Positions 26,776 through 35,862 of a DNA stretch of 58,358 nucleotides are shown piece after piece. The notes under the pieces were generated by a model that had not been told where the DNA came from, did not search any database, and worked only from the letters and a program-made list of their open reading frames with translations. Location of the stretch: contig JAKQHS010000155.1 in NCBI GenBank assembly GCA_029557915.1, forward strand, positions 1 to 58,358, written 5' to 3'. How positions within the stretch are numbered: position 1 is the first letter of the stretch; each line of letters begins with the position of its first letter. Position numbers and translations under genes: made by a program. The DNA comes from Bacteroidota bacterium (GTDB taxonomy: Bacteria; Bacteroidota; Bacteroidia; Chitinophagales; Saprospiraceae).

Positions 26776-27264
26776 TCAGTTTAAAATGTCCAGGTTTTCG
26801 GTCTTTTCGAGGGACTTGGTCGTCTGGTCCGCCACCCGGTTCATGCGGTTTGAGAGGTATAAAAGGGCCGCCTTGGTTTGTTCGAGGGCTTCTTCGGGGG
26901 ATTCAAAAGTATCCCGGATCGCCAGCTGGTCTTTTTGGGAATGCTGGTAGCGGTAGGTGCCGATGCCCGCCGTGACCAGCAGGATCAGGGAAGCCGCGAC
27001 GGCCAGGGCGCGCTTCCAGGTGAGCCGGACGATTTTGGTTTCGGAGCGCGGATGGAGTATCCTGTCCATGATCTGGTCTTCCAGATCTATGGTCACCTGG
27101 CGTTCCTGGTCAAAATAATCGAAAAGGGGCTGGAAGGCTTTAAAGGCTTCATCCACCTGGCCCGCGTGGAAATAGGCCGCCAGGTTTTTTTCATCCTCGA
27201 GGGTGGACTCGCCGGCCCAGTATTTATCCAGGAGTTGTTTGATATATTCTTTAGAGTTGTTCAT
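26776..27264 (-). CDS. Putative anti-sigma factor, single-pass membrane protein
   Basis: 162 aa. The N-terminal cytosolic half (YIKQLLDKYWAGESTLEDEKNLAAYF) is typical of Bacteroidota anti-sigma proteins, whose first helices contact the sigma factor. One membrane segment lies at about 85-104 (RALAVAASLILLVTAGIGTY). The outer part is short and ends in a coiled helical tail. It overlaps the sigma gene by 14 nt, the usual coupling of sigma and anti-sigma. It should hold the sigma factor at the membrane until an unknown signal. Confidence 0.8.
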   Translation of the reverse strand: MNNSKEYIKQLLDKYWAGESTLEDEKNLAAYFHAGQVDEAFKAFQPLFDYFDQERQVTIDLEDQIMDRILHPRSETKIVRLTWKRALAVAASLILLVTAGIGTYRYQHSQKDQLAIRDTFESPEEALEQTKAALLYLSNRMNRVADQTTKSLEKTENLDILN

Positions 27265-27760
27265 ATAATCCCGATTGTATAAGTTTTTCCTTTAGATTAA
27301 GCCTGGCGCGGTGCAGGTTGACTTTCACCTGGGCAAGGGAAAGCGAACAAGCCTCCGCGATTTCATCGTAGGACAAACCTTCTATATCCCGCAGGCGGAG
27401 CACCATCTTTTGTTTTTCGGGCATTTCGCCGATCAGTTTTTTAATCAGGTTCATCACTTGGGCTTTTGCGGTCTTCTCATGTGGGTTGTCCTGGCTGTCC
27501 TGGACCTGTACCTGGGTACCTATATCGAGGTGGTTTTTCCGGGCCCGGATCCGGTCGATACACAGGTTCCGGGTGACGGTGAACATCCATCCCTCCAGGT
27601 TTTCGATGCGATCGAGTTCGTCGCGCCGGTCCCAGATTTTGATCAAAACATCCTGTACAATGTCCTTGGCGTCTTCTTCTTTTTGTAAAAGGTGCAGGGC
27701 GTACCGGAAAATCTTGCTTTGATTGGCCTTTACAAACTGGCGGAATTCCTGTGGATCCAT
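27251..27760 (-). CDS. ECF-type RNA polymerase sigma factor
   Basis: 169 aa from the ATG at 27760 (MDPQEFRQFVKANQ); a TTG nine codons upstream is less likely. Region 2 is visible in KIFRYALHLLQKEEDAKDIVQDVLIKIWDRR and WMFTVTRNLCIDRIRARK. Region 4 is visible in LIGEMPEKQKMVLRLRDIEGLSYDEIAEACSLSLAQVKVNLHRAR, a helix-turn-helix for -35 recognition. It has no extra C-terminal domain. It probably directs transcription of its own operon with the anti-sigma and two DUF4252 genes. Confidence 0.93.
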   Translation of the reverse strand: MDPQEFRQFVKANQSKIFRYALHLLQKEEDAKDIVQDVLIKIWDRRDELDRIENLEGWMFTVTRNLCIDRIRARKNHLDIGTQVQVQDSQDNPHEKTAKAQVMNLIKKLIGEMPEKQKMVLRLRDIEGLSYDEIAEACSLSLAQVKVNLHRARLNLKEKLIQSGLYEQL

Positions 27761-27936
27761 GTACGAGGGGTTGACGGCTCTTAACAAATATTGGTTACAG
27801 ACCCGGGTAAAAATGTTTCCGATATCCCGGTTTTCGGTGGGTAAGGCCCAAAATTAAGTTAAAATGCAATGAATTGGCGGACTTGAGGCATTCTGCCCGG
27901 AATATCCTTTTACCCCCCCGCTGGCGCCGGAAGTCT

Positions 27937-27944
27937 TAATTTTG
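27937..27944 (+). promoter_or_regulatory. TAnnTTTG -7 box of the lptF/G-type gene
   Basis: TAATTTTG, 5 nt ahead of the ATG at 27950. A nearly leaderless mRNA would result. Confidence 0.5.
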
Positions 27945-27949
27945 CCGGG

Positions 27950-29683
27950 ATGGAGATCTTGCTGGGCCGGCTTAAAAAGATTGATCGTTTACTGATCACT
28001 TCTTTTTTGCCCCCGATGGCCCTGTCCTTCATGATCGCGCTTTTTGTGCTCACCATGCAGTTTTTCTGGCTGTATATCGATGAGATCATGGGCAAGGGCA
28101 TCGGGCTGTTTCAGATCATCGAGTTGATCAGTTATCTCACCGTCTCCTTTGTCCCCCTGGCTCTCCCGATGTCGGTTCTCCTGGCCTCGGTGATGGTCTT
28201 CGGCAACCTGGGGGAACGATATGAATTGTCGAGTATGAAATCGGCCGGGATCAGCCTGATTCGGATCATGAGGCCCCTGGTGGTGGTCACCATACTGGTC
28301 GCCGGCTTCTCTTATTTAGCTTCCAATTACATCATTCCCAAGGCGAATCTTAAATTTTTTACCCGGCTCAACGATATCCGGAGGCAAAAACCCACCCTTG
28401 CCCTGGAAGAAGGCATTTTCAACGACGATTTTTACGGTTATTCCATCTATATCGGTAAAAAGAAGAATGAGAATATCGAGGATGTGATCATTTATGACCA
28501 GAGTAAGGCCAGCGATCTGATCCTATGCACCCGGGCGGAAAAAGGAAGGATGTACACCGCAGAAAACGGCAGGCGTTTTGTACTTGAACTCGAAAACGGC
28601 GAACAGGTGGAGGAACCCACCCCGCGATACCTGGAAGGAGGCCGGCGCAACTATCCCCTGATGCGCACCCGCTTTGCCCGCTATACCAAGTCCTTTGACC
28701 TGGATGAATTTGCGATCAGCGCCACGGATGAAAGCCAGTATTCCCAAAACCAAAAAATGCTGAGCAACCGTCAACTGCTGATCCAGATCGATACCATCAA
28801 AAAGACGATCGGGGACGGCGAACGAAAAGTGGGTCTGGGTATCTCCAAACTGTTTAATGTGAGCATCCAAAAACAGGACAGCATATCAGTGGGACCGGCC
28901 CCAGATAGCCTGGATCACCCCGATAGCCTGGCTGCGCCGGACCGCCCGGATACCCCTGACCGGCAGGTTCAGGCTCGACCCGTCCGGGACAGTACATCTT
29001 CACAGTCCATTTCCAGGACCACCTTAAGCAGTTTCAAGGAACAAATCGCGGCTATGAGCGTCCGGATGGACAGCCTGCAGGGAAACGAAACGGGGGATAC
29101 CACGCTTCTGAAGGACAGCCTGACGGCGCAAAGCGGGAAACCACGAAAGGATGATCCGGAAGTTGACCTCAAACCGGGATTAAAAGTCGCCCATTTTTAC
29201 GAGTTGCTGGACAGCAGCCGGAGGTCGAGGTGGTTCAGGGAAACCGGTACGGCCGCCAACCTGGTGCAATCCGAAATCATCAATGTCCTTTTTTCGGTGC
29301 AGAACTTTAAGAAAAAGGAAATCCTGCACTGGCAGCAATATTACCAGAAATACACCCTCGCCCTTTCCTGCATTCTGTTTCTATTCATTGGGGCGCCGAT
29401 GGGCGCTATTGTTCGTAAGGGGGGATTTGGCTACCCCCTCCTCATCGCCATCATCTTTTTTATCATGTACATCATGGCGTCCAAACTTTTTGAGAAGCTC
29501 ACCGACTCCATGGTGCTCCGGGTGGAGATCGGCATGTGGATGACCACGCTGATCATTTCCGCCATTGGAATCTATCTGACATACCGGGCCAGCAAAGACA
29601 TGTCTTCGAATATACTGGATGTGTTGACGGAGAAGGTGGTAAGGTTGTTTTCGAGGAAAAAGAGGTTAGAGGTTAGAGGTTAG
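27950..29683 (+). CDS. LptF/LptG-family lipopolysaccharide export permease
   Basis: 577 aa, clearly longer than the usual 360-400. The family (YjgP/YjgQ) forms the inner-membrane part of the LPS transporter with LptB and LptC. Three N-terminal membrane segments lie in about residues 15-120 (LLITSFLPPMALSFMIALFV; VPLALPMSVLLASVMVFGNLGERYELSSMKSAGIS is the coupling region). A periplasmic jellyroll follows. The last membrane segments (ALSCILFLFIGAPMGAIVRKGGFGYPLLIAIIFF) contain the family signature. The extra length is an Asp/Pro/Ser-rich stretch at about 305-390. The C-terminal LEVRG comes from a GAGGTTA repeat running through the stop codon. Confidence 0.88.
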   Translation: MEILLGRLKKIDRLLITSFLPPMALSFMIALFVLTMQFFWLYIDEIMGKGIGLFQIIELISYLTVSFVPLALPMSVLLASVMVFGNLGERYELSSMKSAGISLIRIMRPLVVVTILVAGFSYLASNYIIPKANLKFFTRLNDIRRQKPTLALEEGIFNDDFYGYSIYIGKKKNENIEDVIIYDQSKASDLILCTRAEKGRMYTAENGRRFVLELENGEQVEEPTPRYLEGGRRNYPLMRTRFARYTKSFDLDEFAISATDESQYSQNQKMLSNRQLLIQIDTIKKTIGDGERKVGLGISKLFNVSIQKQDSISVGPAPDSLDHPDSLAAPDRPDTPDRQVQARPVRDSTSSQSISRTTLSSFKEQIAAMSVRMDSLQGNETGDTTLLKDSLTAQSGKPRKDDPEVDLKPGLKVAHFYELLDSSRRSRWFRETGTAANLVQSEIINVLFSVQNFKKKEILHWQQYYQKYTLALSCILFLFIGAPMGAIVRKGGFGYPLLIAIIFFIMYIMASKLFEKLTDSMVLRVEIGMWMTTLIISAIGIYLTYRASKDMSSNILDVLTEKVVRLFSRKKRLEVRG

Positions 29684-29733
29684 AGGTTTGATTGAGGTTT
29701 GAGGTTTGAGGTTTGAGGTTTGAGGTTTGAGGG
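29662..29733. repeat. Heptanucleotide array GAGGTTA/GAGGTTT
   Basis: Three GAGGTTA units (29662, 29669, 29676), one GAGGTTT (29683), a 4-nt interruption GATT, then five GAGGTTT units (29694-29728) and a final GAGGG. It spans the stop codon of the permease gene, supplying its last codons, and fills most of the gap to the convergent next gene. Confidence 0.95.
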
Positions 29734-29741
29734 GAAATACC

Positions 29742-32342
29742 TTATCTCTTCACCAATTTCACGGTCCTTTGGAAAGGCGATCCATTCTCCAGGATATGGC
29801 CGCGGATACCTATTAAATAGGTGCCGGATGCATAGGGCGAAAGATCGAGATCGGTTGTATTGAGGCCGGCCTGGCCTTGACGTTCAGGGCTGTCGAAGAG
29901 GGTTTTGCCGCTGAAGTCAATGATGTTGATTCTATATTTGGCCGGTTTTTCCAGGTGGAGCCTGGCCTGTGCACTAACCATGGCGGGATTGGGGCTGACC
30001 GAAAAGTTCTTCAGGAAAGGATTATTGAGTTCGGCCACAGGCAGGGAAAGAGGCAGGCTGCTTTCGTAGACCCCATTGCCATGGGTCGCCAGCTTAATGC
30101 TTTCCGCATCTGATGGAATGCTCAGGCTCATGGCCATGACGGCATTGGGAAGGCCTTCCATAAATTTTTCCCAGGACTCCCCCTGGTTTTTGGAATAAAA
30201 CACACCAAGGTCGTTACCGAGGAACAATTCATTCCGGTTTTTCGGATGGATGATGACGCAATTGACCGGTACGTCCGGCAGGCCGTTTTCCTTGATATTC
30301 CAGGAAGTACCGCCATCAAAGGATTTGAATACATGGGTGCCTGCGCCGAATCCCGAAAAGACGATATAAACGATCCGGGCATCCGTCGGATCAATGGCAA
30401 TATCCATGGCGGATTTAGCGGGCAGGTTGGTCAGGCGGGTCCATTGTTTACCGGCATCGGTGCTTTTGAATACCTTGGGTACGGTATTGTTGTTGAGCGG
30501 GGAGGTGCTAGCAAAAATAATCGAAGGGTCAGAAGGGGCCACTGCGAGCGTAAGGACGGTGGCTTCAGGGTCCAGGGGGCTGGTATGCGTGGCTTTCCAT
30601 AAACTGGGGTTGCCGGCGCCCTCATTCAAATATACTTTCTGGGCGCCTGCATACATGGAATTCGGGGAGGAGGCGACGACTTCAAAGGGCGTATTGAACG
30701 CCTTAGGTTCGGATAGAAATATCGAATGGGATGGTTTGAGGTATTCAAAGGTCTTGCCCCGGTCGGTGGATCGGTTCAATCCGAAATACTGAAAGGAACC
30801 AAAGATCACGTTTTCATTAAAGGGATTGATGGCCGTGGACATCCCGTCGCCCCCGATCACTTTAATCCAGGCATCCTGCCCATCGTAAATGGCCGTGCCG
30901 TTGTCCTGCATCCCCCCAATGGCAAACTCGGGGTCGGTCCTGGAAGCGGAAAAATTGGCATAGAACTGGGTGGTGACATATCCTCCGTTGCGGCCTTCAA
31001 AACTCATGCCCTTGTCCGTGGAAACAAAAATCCCTCCGTCTGTGGCAAAATAAATTTCATCGGGGCGTTTGGGATGGAAATAGGCCGCGTGGATGTCTGC
31101 ATGAACGTATATCCCTATGCCTTCCGGCCCGCCGACGGGTACGCGGCCCATGTCTCCCGCATCCCAGGAGGTGACATTGATAAAATTGATCCCCTGGTTG
31201 TCGGAGATGTAGGCATTTTGCCCCACGTAGGCAATGTAATCCGGATCCGTGCTGTGAATGGCTATATCGTGGGAATACCAGCCCTGGACATCGGCCACGT
31301 CTTTTTGGTTGACCAGGTCCCAGCTGTTGCCCCCGTCGATGCTCATAAAAAGGCCGATGGACTTGAACGCATTGGCCACGGAGGCATAGATGATATCCGG
31401 ATTGCTTTTGCTGATGTCGATTTTGGCTTTGCCCGAATAAGTGGCGGGCAGGCCGTTTTTAAGTTTGGTAAAGGTCTGGCCAGAATTGTTTGAACGGTAA
31501 ATGCCGCTCGTGGCGCCATCCTGGAAACTTCCGTGGGAGACAAAAAGGATCTCGGGATTATGCGGATTGATCTCCACATCCACCGCCATGGGCAGATTGT
31601 GGATCAGCGACCAGCTTTGGCCCTGGTTGGTGGATTTATACAAACCATGGGTGGTGGCGGCATAGATGATATAATCGTCATAAGGGTCAAATTTCATATC
31701 CTGGATTCCGCTGATCAGGCCGGATCCCAGGTTGAGGCTTTGTTTCCAGCTTTTGCCCCCGTCGGTGGTTTTGAGGATACCCATGCCGTAAGTGCCGCGG
31801 GTGGTGCGGTCGACAATGCCTGGAGCTGCCGCCGCTTTGTTATATACTTCACCGGTCCCGATAAACATGAGGTTGGGGTTCCGGGGGCTGATGAGGATGG
31901 AAGCCACGGAATACACGGGAAGATCAATCGGAACCTGGACCCAGCCGTGGTAACCGATGCCTGAACTGCTGGTCTTCCACAAACCTCCACTGGCGGACCC
32001 TGCGTATATGACGTTGGGATCCGTTGGATGGAAAGCCAGGCAGAGGGTCCGGCCCCCGATATTTTTTGGCCCGATCGACCGCCAGTTTGCCTTGTCGGGA
32101 CTGCGAGTGTGTTGTTTTAATTTTTCATAAGCGGGCATCAGGCTGGTAGGATTGACCTGTCCCGGGTCGGCAAACCGGGCTTGGTACCAGGCCTCAAGCG
32201 CGAGGCCGGCACCGCTTTGTTCACCTTGTTCTCCTTCAATTTCAGCTTCAGTAACGCGGCCGGGACCTTTATATTCCGGTTCGTGTTTGCAAGCCGCAGT
32301 CCCTATCAAAACTCCCCACAAAACCAGCCTTCTGAAGTCCAT
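29742..32342 (-). CDS. Large sortilin/VPS10-like beta-propeller protein with T9SS sorting domain and lipobox
   Basis: 866 aa. The N-terminus MDFRRLVLWGVLIGTAACKHEP looks like a lipoprotein signal (Cys18). The middle has many BNR/Asp-box style repeats of the form S-x-D-x-G-x-x-W: TTDGGKSW, STNQGQSW, SIDGGNSW, STDKGMSF, STDRGKTF, STDAGKQW, SFDGGTSW, SKNQGESW. These mark a ten-bladed-type propeller as in VPS10/sortilin glycosidase-like proteins. The last 85 residues (FSVSPNPAMVSAQ, NIIDFSGKTLF, YASGTYLIGI) form a type IX secretion sorting domain. A lipobox plus a T9SS domain is unusual. No catalytic function can be assigned. Confidence 0.8.
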   Translation of the reverse strand: MDFRRLVLWGVLIGTAACKHEPEYKGPGRVTEAEIEGEQGEQSGAGLALEAWYQARFADPGQVNPTSLMPAYEKLKQHTRSPDKANWRSIGPKNIGGRTLCLAFHPTDPNVIYAGSASGGLWKTSSSGIGYHGWVQVPIDLPVYSVASILISPRNPNLMFIGTGEVYNKAAAAPGIVDRTTRGTYGMGILKTTDGGKSWKQSLNLGSGLISGIQDMKFDPYDDYIIYAATTHGLYKSTNQGQSWSLIHNLPMAVDVEINPHNPEILFVSHGSFQDGATSGIYRSNNSGQTFTKLKNGLPATYSGKAKIDISKSNPDIIYASVANAFKSIGLFMSIDGGNSWDLVNQKDVADVQGWYSHDIAIHSTDPDYIAYVGQNAYISDNQGINFINVTSWDAGDMGRVPVGGPEGIGIYVHADIHAAYFHPKRPDEIYFATDGGIFVSTDKGMSFEGRNGGYVTTQFYANFSASRTDPEFAIGGMQDNGTAIYDGQDAWIKVIGGDGMSTAINPFNENVIFGSFQYFGLNRSTDRGKTFEYLKPSHSIFLSEPKAFNTPFEVVASSPNSMYAGAQKVYLNEGAGNPSLWKATHTSPLDPEATVLTLAVAPSDPSIIFASTSPLNNNTVPKVFKSTDAGKQWTRLTNLPAKSAMDIAIDPTDARIVYIVFSGFGAGTHVFKSFDGGTSWNIKENGLPDVPVNCVIIHPKNRNELFLGNDLGVFYSKNQGESWEKFMEGLPNAVMAMSLSIPSDAESIKLATHGNGVYESSLPLSLPVAELNNPFLKNFSVSPNPAMVSAQARLHLEKPAKYRINIIDFSGKTLFDSPERQGQAGLNTTDLDLSPYASGTYLIGIRGHILENGSPFQRTVKLVKR

Positions 32343-32373
32343 GAGATATTAAAGTAATTCTTAATATAAATCG

Positions 32374-32381
32374 CAAATATA
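32374..32381 (-). promoter_or_regulatory. TAnnTTTG -7 box of the beta-propeller gene
   Basis: TATATTTG on the minus strand, 31 nt ahead of the ATG at 32342, in an A/T-rich divergent intergenic region. Confidence 0.55.
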
Positions 32382-32479
32382 ATAAATCGATTATACCTGA
32401 AAAACCCCTTGTGATTTCTTAACAACATATTCCGTGCCATCCGTGGACAAATCCTTCAAATGCCCTATTTTTACTTCGA

Positions 32480-35400
32480 ATGATTGAAGGAAAAGAGTCG
32501 ATTGCGACCTTGATCTATCAGGAACTTGAGGACATCCAGCAGCAGGGGTTTGAAGAGGGCGCCAAATCCATAACCCGGCTGTATCAGGCCCTGAATTATT
32601 TTTTCAACCGGGTCACGGCCAACGACAAAATTTATTTTTCCACCCTCTTCGCGAGGATGGTTTATGCCGGGATCCAGTACAGGATTCCGAGGCGGGACCT
32701 TTCCTTGCTGCATCATTTCAGGAAGATTTCCTACCAGCAGATTTATCATACCCAGGCCCCGGGCAAACTGAGCACGGAACAATTGCTTAAACTCGGTATC
32801 TATAGCCTAAACCGGGTGGTGCAATACCTCTGTGAAACCGCCAGCCCCCTGGTCTTCATGGGCTGGGAACAAAAAAGCTGGGAATCCTTGTTTGAAGAGC
32901 CCCGGTTTGACAAAACCATTGCCAACTGCCGGGTATTGATCACCCATGCCGATCCGGAGGAGCAGGAGCTTACGGGGGTTAGTGAAGAATACCCCCATCA
33001 CGCGGTCCGTATACGGTATCATGTATCCGGGATCAACGACACTCAAACCGAGTTGCTTCAGGCTTACCTCCAATTGCGGCCTTTGCCGGTTTCCATCCAG
33101 TTGATCGACATTGAGGTGGAAGCCGCAGGCGCCTGGATCCCCCACCAGATGGTTTTTGAGCCGGATTACCTGGTGGACGTGACCGCCGTTGCCGAATGTT
33201 TTAAGGATTTCGGCGTGCTGACCTGGTCCTATCTTCTCAACAAATACAAACCCAAACCATCCAGTCCGAGTATCCTGCTGGGAAATGCCGCCAACTTTTT
33301 TCTTGATGAAATCATGGTGAACCCCGACGCGGATTTCCCCGCTCTCATGAAACAATTTTTCAAGCTCTATCCCCTGGAATGCACGGTCCTGGAAGACCGG
33401 GAGGTGATCGACCTGAATGTCAAAGCCAAGACCCACTTCAATAACCTGCGGCGGGTCACCCGGGAAGAATTCAGCCAGATCGGCATTCAGGCGGAAGGGG
33501 TATTCCTGGAACCCACTTTCATTTCAGCCATTTACGGATTGCAGGGCAGGCTGGATCTTTACCATGAAACCCCGGAACGGAACCTGGCCCATATCGTGGA
33601 ACTGAAAAGTTCCAAACCCTACAAGACCAATGCCTATGGGATCAATCCCAATAATTATATCCAGACCTTATTGTACGACTTGCTCATCCGGAGCGTGTTT
33701 AAAAACAAAACCCGCCTTTCCTCCTATATTCTCTATTCCCAGCAGGAACAGAAACCTTTGCGATTCGCTCCGCCGGTCAAGGCCCAGCAGATCGAAGCAC
33801 TTGCGGTCCGCAACGAACTGGTGATCCTGGAACTCCGGCTCAGCCGCAGCGAGGAACTGGATCACCTGCTCGGACAATTGAGGCCTTCCCTGCTTCCCAC
33901 CCCCCAGGGATTTATCGCCAATGATCTTCAGGGTTTTGAATCGGCCTACCAGGCCATGTCCGGGCTGGAAAAAGCCTATCTCAGGGAATTTACTGGCTTC
34001 ATTGCCCGCGAACACCATTTGGCCAAGGTGGGGGAGCACAGCGATGAATCAAACAACGGCATGGCTTCCCTCTGGCTCAACAACCGGCTGGAGAAGGAAG
34101 ATAATTTTGCCATTCTCAGCCACCTGGTATTCAAGTCCGCCGAGGTCCGCGGGGACGACGAGTTTTTGACCTTTGAACGCACATCGGAATCCAATGAACT
34201 GGCCAATTTCAGGCAGGGGGATATCGGAGTATTGTATCCGCATACCTGGTCGGGGGCATCCGCCCTGGAACACCAGATCTTCAAATGTTCCATCATCGAC
34301 ATCCGGGCTAACCAGCTCATGATCCGGCTGAGGAATAAACAACGCCGGAAAAATATTTTTTCGGAATGGAAATACTGGAACCTGGAGCACGACCTGATCG
34401 ACAGCAGTTTCCATATTTTATACCGCAACCTCTTTGAATTCCTCACCGGGGACGAAGAAAAAAGGCAACTCCTGTTCAACCTGCGCCCGCCGGGCTTACC
34501 TGAAGAGGGGGCGGGGGAAATATCATTGCCTGCTGACCTGAACGATGAACAAAAGACCATTCTGCAAAAGATCCTGAGGACCCGTGACTATTTCCTGCTT
34601 TGGGGCCCGCCGGGTACGGGCAAGACCAGTATCATGCTGCGGTCGCTGAGCCAGCACCTTTACACCAATACGCAGGAATCCATCCTCTTGCTGGCCTATA
34701 CCAACCGTGCCGTGGATGAAATTTGCGAAGCGCTGGAATCCGCTTCCCTGGATTTTCTGCGGATAGGGGCCAGGCATACGGCCCAGAAAAAGTTCTGGAA
34801 ACATTTTCTGGACGAGCAGGCCAGCGGCCTGGAGAGGAGGTCGGAGTTTAAACATTTGATTGAAAACCATCGCATCATCACCGGGACCCTGACCAGCATC
34901 AACGGCAAGCCGGAGCTTTTTCAGCTTAAAAAATTCGACTGGGTCATCGTGGATGAAGCCTCCCAGATCCTGGAGCCCATGCTGGCAGGCATCCTGCCCA
35001 GGGTAAAAAAATGGGTGCTGATCGGCGACCACAGGCAATTGCCCGCGGTAGTGGTCCAGCGTAAGGACGACAGCGCGGTCCAGAGTCCCGAGCTGAAGGA
35101 AATCGGCCTGATCAACCTGCGCAATTCCCTCTTCGAACGGATGATGAATGCCTGCAAAACAAATCAGTGGACCTGGGCCTTTGATATTCTCCGTGAACAA
35201 GGACGGATGCACAGGTCCATCATGCAGTTTCCCAGCCGGTATTTTTATGATGACGCCCTGCGGGTTCTTCAACAGCCGGATATCCGCCTGGAACTCGAAC
35301 AGCCCCTTGGATATAAAACCGATCCTGCCTGGAAAGGACTCATCCAGGACCTTGCCCGGAAAAGAATGTTGTACCTGCCCTCCCCGGCGGACAACCAGGG

Positions 35401-35833
35401 TAAATCAAAAATTAACCGGATGGAGGCGGGCCTGGTCAGCGATTGTATTGAAGCCATCCGCCGGATCTATGCCTTCAACGGCCTGGACCTTCACGCGCAG
35501 TCCATCGGCGTGATTACCCCTTACCGGGCGCAGATTGCGCAGATTCGGAAGACCCTGCAGGACCATGACCTGGATCCGGACCTCCTGACCATCGATACCG
35601 TGGAGCGTTACCAGGGCGGGGCCAGGGATATCATTATCTTTTCATTGTGTACCAACCGGTTTAGCCAGATCCAGAACATGATCTCCTTGTCGGATGACGG
35701 GGTGGACCGGAAACTAAATGTTGCCCTCACGAGGGCCAGGCGCCAGATGATCATCATCGGGAACGAAGAAATACTCAGGGAGTACCCGGTGTACAAGGAC
35801 CTGATTGAATATTGTAACCAGGAAGGGATCTGA
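32480..35833 (+). CDS. Dna2-like PD-(D/E)XK nuclease and superfamily 1 helicase
   Basis: 1117 aa. About residues 280-400 show a Cas4/Dna2-type nuclease core with GRLDLYHE (near 355) and VELKSSK (near 372). The C-terminal half is an SF1B helicase of the Upf1/Dna2 group: Walker A GPPGTGKTS (709-717), YTNRAVDEI, VIVDEASQ (near 822), GDHRQLPAVV (near 849), EQGRMHRSI, TPYRAQIAQIRK, VERYQGGARDIIIFSL and LNVALTRARRQMIIIG. It should unwind and cut DNA in repair or recombination. No cysteines follow the nuclease core, so the Fe-S cluster of Cas4 and Dna2 appears missing. The gene stands alone, flanked by a divergent gene and repeats, so a defence role cannot be inferred from neighbours. Confidence 0.85.
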   Translation: MIEGKESIATLIYQELEDIQQQGFEEGAKSITRLYQALNYFFNRVTANDKIYFSTLFARMVYAGIQYRIPRRDLSLLHHFRKISYQQIYHTQAPGKLSTEQLLKLGIYSLNRVVQYLCETASPLVFMGWEQKSWESLFEEPRFDKTIANCRVLITHADPEEQELTGVSEEYPHHAVRIRYHVSGINDTQTELLQAYLQLRPLPVSIQLIDIEVEAAGAWIPHQMVFEPDYLVDVTAVAECFKDFGVLTWSYLLNKYKPKPSSPSILLGNAANFFLDEIMVNPDADFPALMKQFFKLYPLECTVLEDREVIDLNVKAKTHFNNLRRVTREEFSQIGIQAEGVFLEPTFISAIYGLQGRLDLYHETPERNLAHIVELKSSKPYKTNAYGINPNNYIQTLLYDLLIRSVFKNKTRLSSYILYSQQEQKPLRFAPPVKAQQIEALAVRNELVILELRLSRSEELDHLLGQLRPSLLPTPQGFIANDLQGFESAYQAMSGLEKAYLREFTGFIAREHHLAKVGEHSDESNNGMASLWLNNRLEKEDNFAILSHLVFKSAEVRGDDEFLTFERTSESNELANFRQGDIGVLYPHTWSGASALEHQIFKCSIIDIRANQLMIRLRNKQRRKNIFSEWKYWNLEHDLIDSSFHILYRNLFEFLTGDEEKRQLLFNLRPPGLPEEGAGEISLPADLNDEQKTILQKILRTRDYFLLWGPPGTGKTSIMLRSLSQHLYTNTQESILLLAYTNRAVDEICEALESASLDFLRIGARHTAQKKFWKHFLDEQASGLERRSEFKHLIENHRIITGTLTSINGKPELFQLKKFDWVIVDEASQILEPMLAGILPRVKKWVLIGDHRQLPAVVVQRKDDSAVQSPELKEIGLINLRNSLFERMMNACKTNQWTWAFDILREQGRMHRSIMQFPSRYFYDDALRVLQQPDIRLELEQPLGYKTDPAWKGLIQDLARKRMLYLPSPADNQGKSKINRMEAGLVSDCIEAIRRIYAFNGLDLHAQSIGVITPYRAQIAQIRKTLQDHDLDPDLLTIDTVERYQGGARDIIIFSLCTNRFSQIQNMISLSDDGVDRKLNVALTRARRQMIIIGNEEILREYPVYKDLIEYCNQEGI

Positions 35834-35862
35834 CCAAAAAGTCCGGATAAAGTTGTTGTAAT

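Noticed and set aside
32480-35833. Helicase as part of a phage-defence island
   Set aside because: Motifs fit Dna2-like repair enzymes equally well, and its neighbours are a propeller protein and repeats, with no other defence gene.
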